NCBI RefSeq assembly: GCF_002443255.2
Contig: NW_019211455.1
Location: forward strand, 24,964,479-25,028,478
Origin: Varroa destructor
Taxonomy: Eukaryota; Arthropoda; Arachnida; Mesostigmata; Varroidae
Length of the DNA: 64,000 nt
Reading direction: 5' to 3'
Below the pieces are notes generated by a model. It saw only the letters and a list, made by a program, of their open reading frames with translations, made no database searches and had not been told where the DNA came from. The first letter of the stretch is position 1. The number at the start of each line of letters is the position of its first letter. Shown here one piece after another: positions 24,892 to 38,520 of this stretch. The position numbers were made by a program, and so were the translations under genes.

Positions 24892-25509
24892 GTCCATTCA
24901 AATCAAGGCGGGCAGTCGATTGCAAAGGGCATGTGCCCTTCTGTGACGAGACGAAAGCTAACTCTTTTATGGACAAGTCAATAAACTTGTCATGGCGCAA
25001 AGCAACGCGTTTTTTTCTCAATTTTAACAAAGGTAAACCATTATTGGATTTCGCAATTTACTCCTAGCGCGACTAAAAGCTTGGTTGAAATCGACAATCT
25101 AAACTTTTGATATTTTCCCTACACCTTATACAAATAGAAAAAAATTATTTGGAGTAAATCGCAGGACCTTGAATTAGGTTTAGATCTAAAGAGCTCAAAA
25201 AAGGCTCAAAAAAATATTTTTGGCAACTTCAATTTTTTATATAGAAATTTTAAAATTAACGGCCGTTTTGCAGAGCAGAATATCAATCGTCGTTTGAGTC
25301 GTCTATGTGGTCTCCACCGGCTTGCCTCTTTGAGATTGGCTGCTTTGGGCCACTGAATTTCTGGGACTCTAGGCCCACTGTCAGCTCAAAATTCACTTCC
25401 GTCGGGGTTTTCTACATATAGAATACTTGAACGACACTTACAAAACTGTGTTTATACACACCAGTATTGCCTGACGCGTGATTACATTCAAGTTATTGGT
25501 GTGTATTCG

Positions 25510-25514
<5 letters not shown>

Positions 25515-25546
<32 letters not shown>
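25515..25546. repeat. (TA)16 microsatellite
   Basis: Uninterrupted TA array. Confidence 0.95.
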
Positions 25547-25551
<5 letters not shown>

Positions 25552-25567
25552 ATGGTTGTTATATGAT

Positions 25568-25789
25568 TCAACCTTTATAATCCAAAATTATCCTAAACGT
25601 CCTGGATATGGTTTTTATATTATCTGCTTCGCGAAGATGAGCATTACTTCGCAGGATAGGAATTAATGCCGATATAGGACAAGTATAGTAGATAGGAAAT
25701 CTATCAGTGAGGGGTTGCAGGATCTTCACAAAGGCAGGATGTTCTACTTTATTGGTTAGTTCGCTTTTTTTTTTTTGAACATGGATCAT
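25568..25789 (-). CDS. candidate small ORF, 73 residues
   Basis: Complete ATG-to-TGA frame. The N-terminus has a Lys run read from an A/T homopolymer. The body looks protein-like (KVEHPAFVKILQPLTDRFP), but no domain, signal peptide or neighbour context supports it. Probably chance. Confidence 0.12.
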   Translation of the reverse strand: MIHVQKKKSELTNKVEHPAFVKILQPLTDRFPIYYTCPISALIPILRSNAHLREADNIKTISRTFRIILDYKG

Positions 25790-28166
25790 CGCTATCTATG
25801 AATAGATTTTCAATAAAATAATTATGCTCCAATTTTAATTAAAGCTAGAATTAGAAGAATAACTATTTTTGAATACTGAATGTGTTTTTTATACCATGTT
25901 AATACTAACATCCAAAGGGTGTTTCGACTGTTCGATGTGGTGGAAAATATATCCTCTATATACTACTGCATGCTCCATAGGTAGCTTATTCATTTCATAT
26001 GTGCACAATAGGTGAGAAATTTCGGACGCGTGCGACTAATGCAAGACAAATTCTGCAATTTGCAATATTCACGGCCTTACTAGCGAAGGCAAAACGTCCA
26101 AAAATGCTTATTATAGCTGACCATGTGTCCCAGCATGCAGGCGCGAACTAAGGTCACACCGAAGTTAACAAAACTGGTGACCGACACGTGCATGTCTATA
26201 CTGATACATATGCACCTATTTTACAAAATCCTTTCATGTATCAAATATTGCGTTTATACAACATTGACGGCCCTACATTCTGCAGCACTACGACTGCTAT
26301 GTAGTATAATCTCTCACTGAAACTCGTCAATATAACTTAACATTATTTGAAACGTTGCATGGTTGAAACACGATCATTAACAAGATGTTCTTTAAGCACT
26401 GAAAAAGCACTGAAAGCAGTAAAAATCCAACCATCCACAAATGTTTTCTACAGCATTAGATTACTAGAACAGTTCTATGTAGGTTTTATATGCTACGCTA
26501 TATAAAAAAGGACATTCTTTTTCCTGACCTGCTGTTGAGATGTGAAAGGTCATAATTTAGATGTTTTTATCTACTTGATACGCGTGCGTCAGTAGTTGAT
26601 GCTGTACCTTAGAACCGGAAATACTTTGTTAACTTTAGACCAACTCTGCATGAACTTGTATTTAATCCGATATATCGTAAACGAGCAGACCACACTCTTA
26701 GACGTTTAACTGACAACTTTTATCTGACAATCTATTAACCGTGCCCATACAGCTCGTTTCTTATAAATGGAATCTGAATGAACGTGTTACACTTAAGGCA
26801 ATTCCTTTTTAAGCGACTAAAATCGTTTGGTGCTGACAGAAAACCAGAACGCTTTTTAATTCTAGAAAATATATTCTGGAAAGTTTTCCGGCCAACTCTT
26901 ATGTACGCGTCGCGTTTTACGCTACCATTATGACGTTGCAGATCTCACTAGCGAATTATCTTGGCTTTAAGAGAGATGCCACACTGGGACGGAATGTATC
27001 GGTTCGGTGCCAAATCATATATGCCTCAATTGTCTTGCACCTTAATTTTTTTTCAACCTGCCTCTGTGTTTTTCCAGACGTTAAAACGGTTTTTACATTT
27101 AGTTAGGAAAGACCTCAACTTTGCCTTCGTTTTTTATTGATCGTCCGAAAATTTTAAAGAAGTTTTAGCTTGAAATTTATAACTTTGTCAAGAAAAAAAA
27201 CCTTGAAGGAAACTCCCACTGGCTACAGCGGTCGGGGCAATATTGGTATAAGCGTCTGGTGTAAAAAACGCCACGCGACGTGTGAACCGGCGCATGATCG
27301 CAGTGAAAAGTTTACAATGCGTTCATCCAAAGTTTTTTGGATTTATTTTGACAGATCACGCTGTGCAATCTTTTTAAACGTTCTGAGAGTACTCGTTAAT
27401 GAAAGTAAAACCATAAGTTTACAATTCACTGGTTCGTTATAATATGTTTGCCGCGCAGACATTTGAATTTTTGTCATTACGCTATACCTGCATATGCACG
27501 TCTCGTTGTCTGTCGTAACGCAGTGGGTTCATTAAGGCTTGCCTTAGATAATTGTTGACGGATCTTCCAAATGAGGCTCTTCACAGCACAATCTTTGCTG
27601 TGAGCATTTTTGAACCCAAATATCAGTTAATATAGCTCCTGTAAAATGTCTTTTTCCTTCGAAAACTTCCTCAGGATCACAGCGATCCTCAAGCATGAGT
27701 TATGTTGCTTACACGTTTTCAGCCGTACGAGGTCTTCTAAACAGAAGGAACAAGACGACGTGAGTTGACAAAAGCAATACCTTGGGTGATGAAAGTTTTC
27801 CTTAGGGAATTCTCCAGTAGCAAGCTTGAAAGAAAAGATAGAAATCAATAACTTTTCGTTAAGGCAAAAAAGGCAGGCCGAGTCATATCAATTTATCATA
27901 ATCATATCTGGGAAAAATGCTGGGAAAGGTTACCTCAGGAGCAAAACAAGTGACTATAAATATATTTCAGCATCCTAGAATAAAAGTAGTAAACACTTTG
28001 TGAGATAGGCGACATGTTGTTACGCAAAGAAGGGTCTGGTGAGAACGCAAACATAACAATATCTATTCGCATGATATACAACCCTTGGTGCCCACAAGTG
28101 GTGTTGGCCCTTTAGTGCGAAACAAGAATAGATTTTTCCAGGAAATATAGTCCTATTTTTACTTAC

Positions 28167-28200
28167 CTGATGTAAACACATGTATATGGTCATGGATCAT
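28167..28200 (-). other. possible micro-exon with strong donor
   Basis: On the minus strand, TATATGCAG precedes ATGATCCATGACC, and CATCAG|GTAAGTAAA is an excellent donor after 34 bases, in phase 1. The upstream region is a TA microsatellite without a pyrimidine tract, which weakens the acceptor. It is recorded because of the donor only. Confidence 0.1.
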
Positions 28201-28204
28201 CTGC

Positions 28205-28223
28205 ATATATATATATATATATA
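28205..28223. repeat. (AT)n microsatellite
   Basis: Short AT run of about nine units. Confidence 0.85.
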
Positions 28224-28770
28224 ATGTAATTATTCTCTCAAGGATAGAAATGTGGAAGGCAATGTATAGCTCACATATGTAGCTATTCTGTCGTATGTTT
28301 GGCCAGGTGGCTAAATGCTGAAATTTAGAGGCAAAAATTCTTCTGTATTTTTGACTTTCGTGAAACCTTTACAGCTGCATAAGACTAAGCGGTAATGATA
28401 CAAAAAGAATATAAATTTGTACCTGCTCAAAAAATCACGCAATTGTGCCTGCGAAAGACTCGCCAAAGGGCAATACCTTTTTACTACGTTATGCCTTATG
28501 GGATATTTATGGTTATTGATATGGAGTTGCGAACACAGGGCAATTAAAATGAAATTCTTTGTATTCACCTTTGCTGACAGTAATTAAAGATTTCAGGTCA
28601 ACAGTCATCATAAGTATCACAATGATTATGAGGCTATTAAAATACGTTACATCATATGGAATGCACCAGTCGAGTTCCTAAAATCTTAATTTGAGCTACT
28701 TGTTGGGTGTCCTAAAGATAGTGCCAGCAGACAACGAGCGGTATGATATCTAGGATTGTTTTTCCCACAG

Positions 28771-28949
28771 CGGGAGCACCTAAACCCATCATCAAACCAG
28801 ATGAAAGACCTGTTCCTGATTTTTTTCATCCAGTTCATAAGATTGGTCTTCAAGTGATGGGAACTCGGAGTGGCGATGCATGTCTTCGGACAATCGTAAC
28901 GAATCGGCTAAGAGATACGCGAGATGGTTTGATTCCAGTGCTCTACTAA
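28771..28949 (+). CDS. candidate exon with strong acceptor
   Basis: GATTGTTTTTCCCACAG ending at 28770 is an excellent 3' splice site. Taken in phase 1, the frame runs 59 codons to TAA. The peptide has a Pro-rich start (AGAPKPIIKPDERPVPDFF) and a basic C-terminal part (TIVTNRLRDTRDG). No better internal donor was found, so as read it is a terminal exon. Phase 1 matches the donors of the first exons at 13975 and 43807, but the link to 13975 is unproven and 43807 lies downstream. Family not recognised. Confidence 0.25.
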
Positions 28950-29261
28950 GAAACCGAGCGTTGTCGCCATATAGTCATTCGAGGCTGCAAGAAACAAACG
29001 ATAAGGCGATTTAATCGCCCATGTAGGCGTAATAGCCTTTCTGCATCTCCCGAAAACTTCTGTCGTTAACGGAGATAAACGAGCTTGAGTAAAGAAACCG
29101 AGTAGGGTAGGTGAGACGCGATTCGGTTGAGTAAAAGGTATCAGTGGCCATCATCTTGCCTCTCCTTCTGAAGTTCATTGCCTGAAACTTGACTCGTATA
29201 CCCGTAAGCCGTCCGGATACAGAATAACTTAACTAACCTTTTTGTTCTTTTTTCAATCAAG

Positions 29262-29482
29262 TAAGTCCTCAAGCAATATGGAGAAAAAGAGTGAGCGTAA
29301 GTAGTCGGTTTGATCCAGGTCACTTATCTGCGGAAAAGCTGGAAATTGGCCTTTATCTTGCGAAGTTGCAAAGAGAAAGTTGGATACGTTCCTATGACAC
29401 TTTAATCAACCAGCGGGAACATAGTTTTACTCCTGGGCGTCAAATCGATAAAAAACAATTTTATAGATATGAAGTTTTCTAG
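29262..29482 (+). CDS. candidate terminal exon, 72 residues, with poly(A) signal
   Basis: CTTTTTGTTCTTTTTTCAATCAAG is a pyrimidine-rich acceptor. Entered in phase 1, the frame runs 72 codons to TAG. The peptide is charged and helical-looking (GHLSAEKLEIGLYLAKLQRE, later GRQIDKKQFYRYEVF at the C-terminus), with few cysteines and coding-like composition. An AATAAA hexamer lies 107 bases after the stop. It may belong with the segment at 28771, but no phase-compatible donor between them is convincing. The antisense frame at 29141-29323 looks less protein-like. Family not recognised. Confidence 0.3.
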
Positions 29483-29588
29483 CCAAGAATCAATTTTATA
29501 CATAAAAACTTCAATTCCAACTATGGGATTTTAGCCAACTGTCCAGGATCTAACCACGGAAGTCTTGAACATTTAAGTTTTTTTCCAT

Positions 29589-29594
29589 AATAAA
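29589..29594 (+). terminator. AATAAA polyadenylation hexamer
   Basis: Canonical AATAAA 107 bases after the stop of the candidate exon at 29262-29482. Such hexamers are common by chance in AT-rich DNA, so it is only supportive. Confidence 0.25.
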
Positions 29595-32034
29595 AAATTA
29601 TCAGGACACATTCACACTCTCCTTTTTACTGAATATTTAAAGACGGACCGATTTTCGAAACTATCGATTAGAAGCTCACGCGCTTATCATATATTACTAT
29701 CTCCCTCTTTTTCTCGGAAAACCCCTTGATGTGAGGAAGAACCAGTTCCAAGTATTAACTAAATATATGTACACACATTCACGCGACGGATCGTGTTCGT
29801 TCATTTATTATAAAATCGTTGTGCACCTATACAGAATTTTGTTAGTCTAGCATAGACCTGCTATGAAATGTACGCCAGATTTGAGTATACCTAAATCGAC
29901 GCTAGCTTTTTTTTTTTTTTCGGAATTTCGTTGTGGTGCAGAGAAACGGAAATAACTTTTCGTCATTTTTCCAATATTGGGCCTTTCTATTCACAGCACC
30001 CGCACTCTGATACCAATTGGGGTCACAGCGAAAATCTCACAATGAACTTAGGTGTACGACTCTAACACAAACGCCCAACTTAAACATTAAGGATGAAAAT
30101 GTTCAACCGATTACATCGACTTCTTCCTAAAGCCCATGATAATTACGATGGTCATGGTCGTAGACGCTACCCACTATTTTTCGTCTGCCTCTCGTAATAC
30201 GATGGTGATAATAAAAATAATAATCATCATCTAAGCATACCAACATATATTTGACGGGAGGAGCTATTGGTGACAATAAGTGCGGCTTGTTGGACCGTTT
30301 TGCGATATAGGAAGATTTAAAATCATCCAGCAGCATCCATGGTAGCCGACGGTCAGCGTCAAATCCGTACCAGCCGACTACGGCAGTCAACAGACGTACC
30401 AAATGTCTAATGAATCTATATAAACAGCTCCTCTCCGTATGTGACGTCATCCGCTATTTCCTTTCGTCGGAAATGATGTCTATTGATCCGCTACGGGTTC
30501 AGCTGGGGTGAGGAACAAAAAGCTGTTTGAATGCTAACTTTATCTTCCGTTATTACGCGTCGCGTATTATCCCTAAGGCGCCGGTAACAACAAAACCATT
30601 ACTGCACGCACGTACACCATTCTCGAAACGTGCATAAGTATGTATGTATCACTATAGCAATATAGTAAGCTATACTAAACAGTATACGTTCTTATTGTAT
30701 TTAGTCGAAAGCCAATCGATAAAGAAATACAGAAATGTAGATGAAGCAAGGTAGAGTATACGAATTCGAAGGAATGACCAAAGAGGGCTCCTTTCAAAAT
30801 ATTGCATTGTAACATGACGGGCTGGATTTTGGAATAAGCCGGTTGCAGGCAGCAACGCTCGGTCCCTTGTGCGTGCTCCCTTTATGAAATCGATGGACAA
30901 CACTTAATAACAATTTATCTTCACTCTTTGGGGAATTGCAATGGTACGACGCGGTTCGACCCTTATCGCCATTCTAGTGTATGTGTGGTAATGGTAGCCT
31001 TGCAGCCTTTTCGAAGCGGCTTGAGCATCAGGTAGGCTTTGTTTAGCAATACGGCGGCAGACCATTTGCTCATTGACTGTAGGTGCCATACGCTCGTGCA
31101 GATTGGCGTGCAATTGTTTGAGCATTTGTGTGCGCGCGTGTATGTGAGTACGTGCATGGGTACGGCTCTTCGATGGACGATGTGCTACTCTCAGCCGACC
31201 GATCGACTATAGTTCCGTTATGCAGGGGACGCTCCCACAAGGCACCGGCTATAGCCTCAGCCTGTACAATCACTATTAGCTAAATGGGAAAACAATGCCA
31301 AAAGAAGTAAAGATCCTGGATTGCCGGTCAGGTGCGGGCGGCCTTGTTGTCGGAGGATGTTGAGACAGGTGAGAGTTTCTTCGCTTTGAAAAAGTGAAAC
31401 TGAGAAAGGGACAAAATGTTGACGACAAAAGATTGCTGAAAAGCAAAACGATGACAAAGGTAAACAATTACATGGAAAGATTTGTCGTTTTGCGCAAGCG
31501 GCGCCTTGTTTGCGTGTTACGGCTGCAGAGTGTGTAGCCCCCCAAATTTCGCTGTGAACTTTTCATTTACTTTATAAGTAAGTTGATCTTGAAAGAAAAT
31601 CCTGGAACGTCAATCGGATACCACTAAACGAATAAGTGTACTGATACAATAGTGAGATTGCCGCTGGAATGATGATTTGTAAATTCAGCCCAAGGCTTTA
31701 CAGAGGTATTTACTAAACTTATGCCATTAATATTTGCAAAATAAGGTAGATCACGCCGCGGAAAAATTGATGAAAAGTTACTTATATCTAGTTGTTTAAG
31801 CGGCATTTTTTATAATGAGTGTAAGGTTAAAATCAACAGAATCTTAAAAAAAAATTTGCTAATCAGGGCAGAAGGCGGATTATTGAGCTCCATTCAAAGT
31901 AACAATAAGGATTTATATGTACGTATCAAGCGCGGCTAACGCATTAAGCAGACATTTTGAGCAGATATCGAAGCGCTTGTGGTGTGGTGATCCGGTGAAT
32001 TTTGATATTACCTTTTCAATTCCTATTGAATTAA

Positions 32035-32052
32035 ATATATATATATATATAT
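32035..32052. repeat. (AT)n microsatellite
   Basis: Nine AT units, followed by a T run. Confidence 0.85.
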
Positions 32053-33589
32053 TTTTTTCTCTTACGATATTTCATTTTTCATTGCTAAACATTTAATTTT
32101 TCTAAACTATATATATAATTTCCATAGATTTATATATACAGTAAACAGAAATTCAAAACGAGGACGCGATTTAATAAAATTCTCTAGGGTGTACTACTTG
32201 AATCTATTTTTGCCCCTTCCATTGGCAACTTAATAGGCACAACGACCAGGAGGTTAACAGATAATTGCTGCTGCGAAAAAAGCTTTGCGATAAATCCAAG
32301 TCTAGCTTTTAACATATGCCACACAATAATTTTCAGTCAGGTCTTGCTACTGTGTACGATGTATAAGTGATCCAGATTTGACGTACACCACAATAGATTT
32401 ATACAAATCAGCTAATTGCCATGTTTTCCGCCATTGAGAAAACTTTGAAGATTACAAGATAACCCTCAAGCGTTTGGAAACGCACTTTCACGGCGGAAAG
32501 CCATGAAAGAAACGAGGGCTGCTCTTTCGGGAGCGCATCACTAACGAGCTAATCTTGACCAACAACTACGCCGTTGTCTCGTTCGAAGTCCGTTGAGTTC
32601 CGTATCAAACCTAGAATGCATCTAGCCATTTATCAGAATACATTGATTTAATAACTAGGTACATCTAGTTGAGCCTGACTACTAGTGCCTTCGTAGGAAC
32701 TAAGGAATGGTCAAAAAGCTCGATTATATCATGATCTATTTTCAGTTACTCATCAACTGTAGAACGGGTGTGTAAAGCTCGGATCTGTGTTATTCCGTAA
32801 CATAATTTCAACTATGTATTATGCTTTTTCAGTCAACTAGGTTGTCCTTTGTCAAGCGTAAACCGGATTATCGAATTAGATATAAAGGATATTTTGCACC
32901 GCCAAAGGACTACATCTGTGTATTAGCATACGTGTGTCGAGCTTGCGAGCTGCCAACAAATAATGTGTACATCAAGAACGACTTCTAATAGGTGAATTCT
33001 CGAAGTACGCGCATTTTTGCTTTTTTTATCCGAAATTTCCAAACATATCATCCCTATATTTTAATGCACGATCCTTCGCTGTCGCTCCGGTCTGCCACAA
33101 GATTTTCACAAGGATATTTAAATACGTAGTTTTGACAGCTTAGGAACTTTGCCTGCCAGCCAATCGATCACTCTGAAGATCCGATATCGCACAACACCGA
33201 AAATCAACATTATCTTCTTGGGCCCCAAGAATCACCCACCCGAAACATGCTTTCGGTGCGTTCCATCGCCCGCGTACGTGTTCTGTTGCAGCCTCCGCTC
33301 ATTCGACTAGGGCGCGCTTATGTTCCGGCCCGAGCTGCCGCCCGATCAACGAGTGATTGTGTATGGACTACGCGTGAGCAGTAGCCGCTCATAGACGCAT
33401 TGACGTTTTGTGATCAAGAAAGAGTGAAACTAAGCGACACGCTTGCGTTGGTGTTTCTACGTAGTTGCAAAAAGCAAGAAGCGACAGAAAAACGGTGCTC
33501 CCCCACTTTCAGTGTCGGAAAAAATCAAAACGGCTTTCGTAAGACCTAAAGACACGAAGATAAATAAAGACGTGCCGAATTTATGTCCG

Positions 33590-33865
33590 CTAGCAATTTT
33601 TTGAGTCATTTACAAAACGAACGTACGTAGATACGTCGTGTACAAATATGTTTGTGAAATATGAACGGGATCTATTAAGATCATAGTTTGAGGCTGAAGT
33701 ATTTGTTAATAAATGTACCATAACATTCGTACACTTAGCTAAATACGACACGTGGGTCGTTCGAGCAGTGGAAACAAGAGATTTTTTTGTGAATTCATCC
33801 ATGCAATCAGGCCGCTGATTTAGCTCGCCACGCGATTGTTCGTACACACAGTGGTCTTCGTACAT
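33590..33865 (-). CDS. candidate small ORF, 91 residues
   Basis: Complete ATG-to-TAG frame on the minus strand. It is hydrophilic, begins MYEDHCVYEQSRGELNQRP and has four cysteines. No signal peptide or recognised domain, and no splice-site or promoter support. Chance is likely. Confidence 0.15.
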   Translation of the reverse strand: MYEDHCVYEQSRGELNQRPDCMDEFTKKSLVSTARTTHVSYLAKCTNVMVHLLTNTSASNYDLNRSRSYFTNIFVHDVSTYVRFVNDSKNC

Positions 33866-36800
33866 AGCCGACTATTTTATTATAACAAGGGCAGCAGTAA
33901 TTATATGTACCGATCCGGCCCCTGGGCGGCTAACGATGTGACACGTTCGACTACTCCTGGTCTCACGAAGAACAAGATCAAATAAAGACAGTCAATTAAG
34001 TCGCTATGTGAGTTTATTTCAAATTATAGACAAATATATATACACATTAAATTCAAAAGCTATGCCAAGCCAGCCTGTATCTACCAAAGAGGTTCGATAT
34101 AACTTACCTGCAGAATAAATTTAATAGAAATATAATAATTGTATTTGTAAAGTTAATAGATAACGTATTCAGGGCCGTTCAAAGTGAAGTTGATATCAAC
34201 TCAGAATGTTTGTTCATTTTCGTTACCTGTTGTAAGTTTTACTTAACTATTTTCTCAGTTAGTTAGTTGGTTAATTAGATCACAAGATCTTGTTTTTGTA
34301 AAAACTGGTACTTTTCAGCACTTCGAGATTGAAAAGAGCTGTTGATAACATCAATGGCTACAGAATTGTCGATTGTTTGTTTCTATTCGAACTAACCTAT
34401 CCTGTTTCACTATGCAAAATACTTAGTTTATTTAATAATACTGCGTAAAATATCGATTTTGAAATGAAAAAAATAAAGTTTTTTTTGTCAATCTTCAAAT
34501 ATTTCCACTATTTATAATATATATTCTAAATATTTAACAACTGCAAAAGGAGTGTATTTCTATTTAAAAATGGCGTTTGCTTTCAAGAAAAAGGGTCATG
34601 ATCACTTCGTTCCTCTTCGGTCATAAAAACGTAACTAATTTCATTTAATAAGCGCACACTGCTCATGCTAACACGTATTTTCTGCGTTCTCTTGACAATA
34701 CGTTTTTTTTTTTATTTCGTCAAAAAAGTTAATCATAATCAATTTGCTACGGCCATTAAGCATTGCTCCAGAAAGCTGGCTTCCATTAGAAACCGACGTG
34801 CGTCTAAACTCAGTTCCCACTCGAGGTATTTCGAGTGTTTCCAGGTAGGTAAATACGTTACCATCCGACCGCCACGACGACTAATCGTAACGGACTGGAA
34901 AGAAGCTATCATGAGGCATTGACACAATTTTGTCAACAAACTTTCACATAGGTTTCTTTATTACTGTATCTGTTAACTTGTTTAAAGTTACATAATGGGT
35001 CGAAGAGCGTGATTAACTTCTAAACTGTATGCCATAATCGAACCTAGTTTATCTACCACTAGAAGCTAAATGATTTGTCAAGTGTCACTCCAAAACAACA
35101 AGTTTAGAAGCAGATATACCGTTTAGTGCTTAAAATCAACGTTTAGTAATTCTGTTCTTGTTTCCCTAAGGCGAGAGTACCGGTGGAGTTAATTAAATAT
35201 TGCAATTTGCTCAACTATTACCGACAAAAATTAAACATGTTAAAAGTTACCGTAGGCAAAATGTGTGTCAGTTTGTGCTACTCACCGAAAAAAAAAAAAT
35301 CAAGCAAAATAATACAGAAAAAGAGAGACTTCGGTAATAGTGCCGACTAAATTAGCACCTACCATGATGCTCACGTTCGCAGAGAATATCAGGGGCATTT
35401 GTTATTACGAAATACCGCCTGATAGGGAACGATAAATACTGCTAGGTGTCTATCTGAAAAGTGTCATGGAACTTATAGTCATTATAGGATAGCGTGCGGC
35501 CCCATCGCAACGCTTCAATTACGGCATAAATTAGAGACAACAGAAGCAAGCATTCGACTCCCATATTCTCCAAACTTAACCCAGCGTCATCTGGGTTGTT
35601 CCTATGTTTTAGAGAGCAATAACAGGGGGATGGCGGCGGTGGCGCATCCTACCATCAGTTTTCTCTATTAAGCCATCGATAACGAAATTACTACGAATAA
35701 TATTAAGAATCTCAAGTGGCTGCTAAGAATCAGCCAACGTAATGGCTTCACTGTGTAAACACTAAAAACATATCGTTCAGGTTTTTTGTTACGTACGCAA
35801 TACAAAGGCGTTTCTCTTAAACGTGTATTGTCGGCAGAAGACCGACAATAGATAAAGGCTATATCGTCGACCTATATTTTAAATGGAATCCTTCTAGGTA
35901 GATAATAGTATCTCGTCCTCAGTGGTTATGTACTTCTTTGTGAGGTTTTGTTGGGGCAGACGCAAATTGAGCAATAGCGTCTGTGAAAATTTGACATAGT
36001 AACAAAAGTGATTCGAAAGTCAGTGTCCTATTGTTTATAATACTTTGAAACGGTGGAAAAAACGGAAAAAGAGATTTCGACAAATTAATCGAACGGAAAC
36101 TCATCCAGTTCAATTGCGTGTCTAATTTAGTCCCTCCTTCCCCCCGACACCACCGAAGAGTGACTGTGTAAGCCGGTTGTCTGCCAGAACAATGGAGCGT
36201 ACAACATGCTGTACATCTGGCTCCTGCTTCTTTATGCTTTAGTAGTCGGTAGCTACTAAAGGACTTGCAAACAGTGTGTATATCATATTTTTATCGAGAC
36301 CAAACCCCGTTTTATATACGATTCAAAATTTAGATGTCTTAAATTTTATTCAGCGAGGCTTAGCAACCTAATATAGACGCTAGCTTTCTATGCATCATTC
36401 CCTTTCCTAGATATTTACCTTTTACAAAATTCGGCAATCTTATACCATCGAGGAGAAACGAAGTTATCTGTGGCATAAACGGATAATTGGGAAACGTCGT
36501 ATTATATTGTACCTGCTTAGGGTCCGTAGAACTGACCTTGAGACTTAACCGGTATCAGTGCACGTATGCACGCACAGGCAGACTTCGAACGAGAAGGCAA
36601 TAGTCGACTTACAATCAATGGAAGAGTGATACAAAGCTTACTATTAAAAAATAAAGTAAGGAAATAAGTCTATTATTTATGATCAATTTGATTGAGATGT
36701 TGGCGTTACAACTGATTCGCCAATACAGACGAGATACCATTCACAGAAACGGAAAAAATGCCGTTGCGTCATCGAATTAAAGTTTAAGCTCATGGAAACA

Positions 36801-38430
36801 AAAGTGGCTGCTCCAAGATACCAGGTGAGTGTTATACACCACACGATAGGCATGCTGTACATTCTGAGAGCTTCATTTTAAGATCACTAGGTACGTTGCT
36901 CCATGCGTTAAAGACTCACGGGGAGTACGCATAGAAAAGTCGTTGATAGCTTCATGTCAAGTAACATCGAAAACTTAGTTTCTCTCGGATTGAACGCTTG
37001 CTGCCGAAATAGGATGAGCTTAACTTAGACAATATTTGGTTTTAACTGCAACTTACTACTGCGCACTTAAAAAGCTGAAGTTATTCAGGGAAACGGCGTA
37101 GTTTTCCGCAAGGCACTCGCCGTTACACCGCTGAATTTTCGATATCGAGGCGCTTCCAAAAAGGGAATCTACAGGACCAGGATCTAGATTTGTGATATGA
37201 TATTGTGCGTAACGGCTAGGTCGTAGCGAGTATTACAGCCTGAAGTTTTTACCCATCAAATTAATAACTTTATATGTGCAAAAACATATGTACGTAACGA
37301 AAAAGAAAGTATTTTTAGAAGCGTGTTAGTATTTTATTGTCATACAACAATTTTACCAAATATTGATATTCATGGCAACAATCATGAATAGCTCCTGAGT
37401 AATGCGGGGCCTTTTTTCATATACTATTCACTTGCCGGCTTGATTTACTATTGTGTATTTTTATTTTACTAAACATAAATAAATGTATAACCTTTGGAGT
37501 CAATCTGGAAGGTACTTGGTGCTAAGCCAGATTACGGTCAAGCATCTGTAACAGTTTTACGCACGAATAGGCCGCTATTTGTAGGGATCGATTTGCGCTT
37601 ACGATTACCATATAATAGCGATCCCTTTACCGCGATATCCACTTTTTGCCCCTTTCCTCCGTATTGTATACGCAAATTACGTATATGCTTGAAGAGTAAC
37701 AATCTACAACTACTTACAGCTAGTAGACGCAGCTACAAATATGCTCACGCTGGAGACTAAGCTTTCTGTTCCAATGCTATACCACTATCTATTCAGGTAA
37801 TCTCTACGCACGTACGTACATCTATGTAGAAATAAGTTGAAAACTTTCAACTGTTTGTCATTGGTTGTCTGCTGTCATTGGAACGAGTCTCTGTTATGAT
37901 TCTTATTATTAAAGTTGAAACAAAGAACGCAATCAATTTCCGCCCAGTTCTTTGATGTGGATATGTCAGGGTATTCCACCAAATGGTCCTGCATTAATTA
38001 ATTTTTTTGTCCTTCTAAAGAACATCTTCAAAATTTTTAACACCTATTTTATTGATAGCGGCTGTTCTGGGTGGATTGCTGATGTCAACCTTATTTAATT
38101 TGACTTCAATCAGATACCTCCCTAACGAACATTTCGCCTAAGAAAGGTCTGCTTAAATTTCAAGTCCTTATAGACAGCTTTGACATAACCTTCCCGATGC
38201 GTCTGTGGTATCGCTATGCTAAATATGTGACGTTTATTTATAGTTTTCATTCCGATCTTTTGACATAATATAGAGACGTAAATGTATAGCCCCGGCTGTT
38301 TTGGTTAGTTTTTGCATGTAATCGATTCCTGTTTTTCTTAGTCGTCACTACCACCGCCTGAGTCTTCATCATCTCCACTGAACTGTAGATGTTTTCTATT
38401 CTATGCATCTTGTCTGTCCGTCGGTAGCCG
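33866..38430. other. non-coding stretch
   Basis: No supported gene. A phase-0 candidate start exon (ATG at 36792, 11 codons, CCAG|GTGAGT) and an 88-codon non-ATG frame at 37494-37760 were seen but lack support. A small hairpin lies at 35826-35850. Confidence 0.45.
35826..35850. repeat. short perfect inverted repeat
   Basis: Nine-base arms TATTGTCGG and CCGACAATA around a 7-base loop. It may be chance. Confidence 0.65.
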
Positions 38431-38520
38431 TTGACATCTATTATCTCAACGTACCTATATTCCGAGGTCTTCTTCGTGCTGTCGGCTGATGCTGCTGCTC
38501 GATCCTCTGTCCTCCATCAG

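Larger units (their letters stand above)
24893..28166. other. non-coding stretch
   Basis: It contains TA microsatellites and a weak minus-strand ORF at 25568-25789. Frames at 26123-26320, 27170-27442 and 27627-27848 (minus) lack supporting starts or splice sites. No gene is supported. Confidence 0.45.
29483..33589. other. non-coding stretch
   Basis: No supported gene. It holds a poly-T of 14 at 29907-29920, a short TA run near 32035-32052, and overlapping short minus-strand frames at 30904-31467 that shadow one another. GC is somewhat higher around 31.0-31.5 kb. Confidence 0.45.

Noticed and set aside
36792..36824. ATG, 11 codons, then CCAG|GTGAGT
   Set aside because: The donor is good, but it is phase 0, unlike exons A and B, and a plain chance match of this size is likely.
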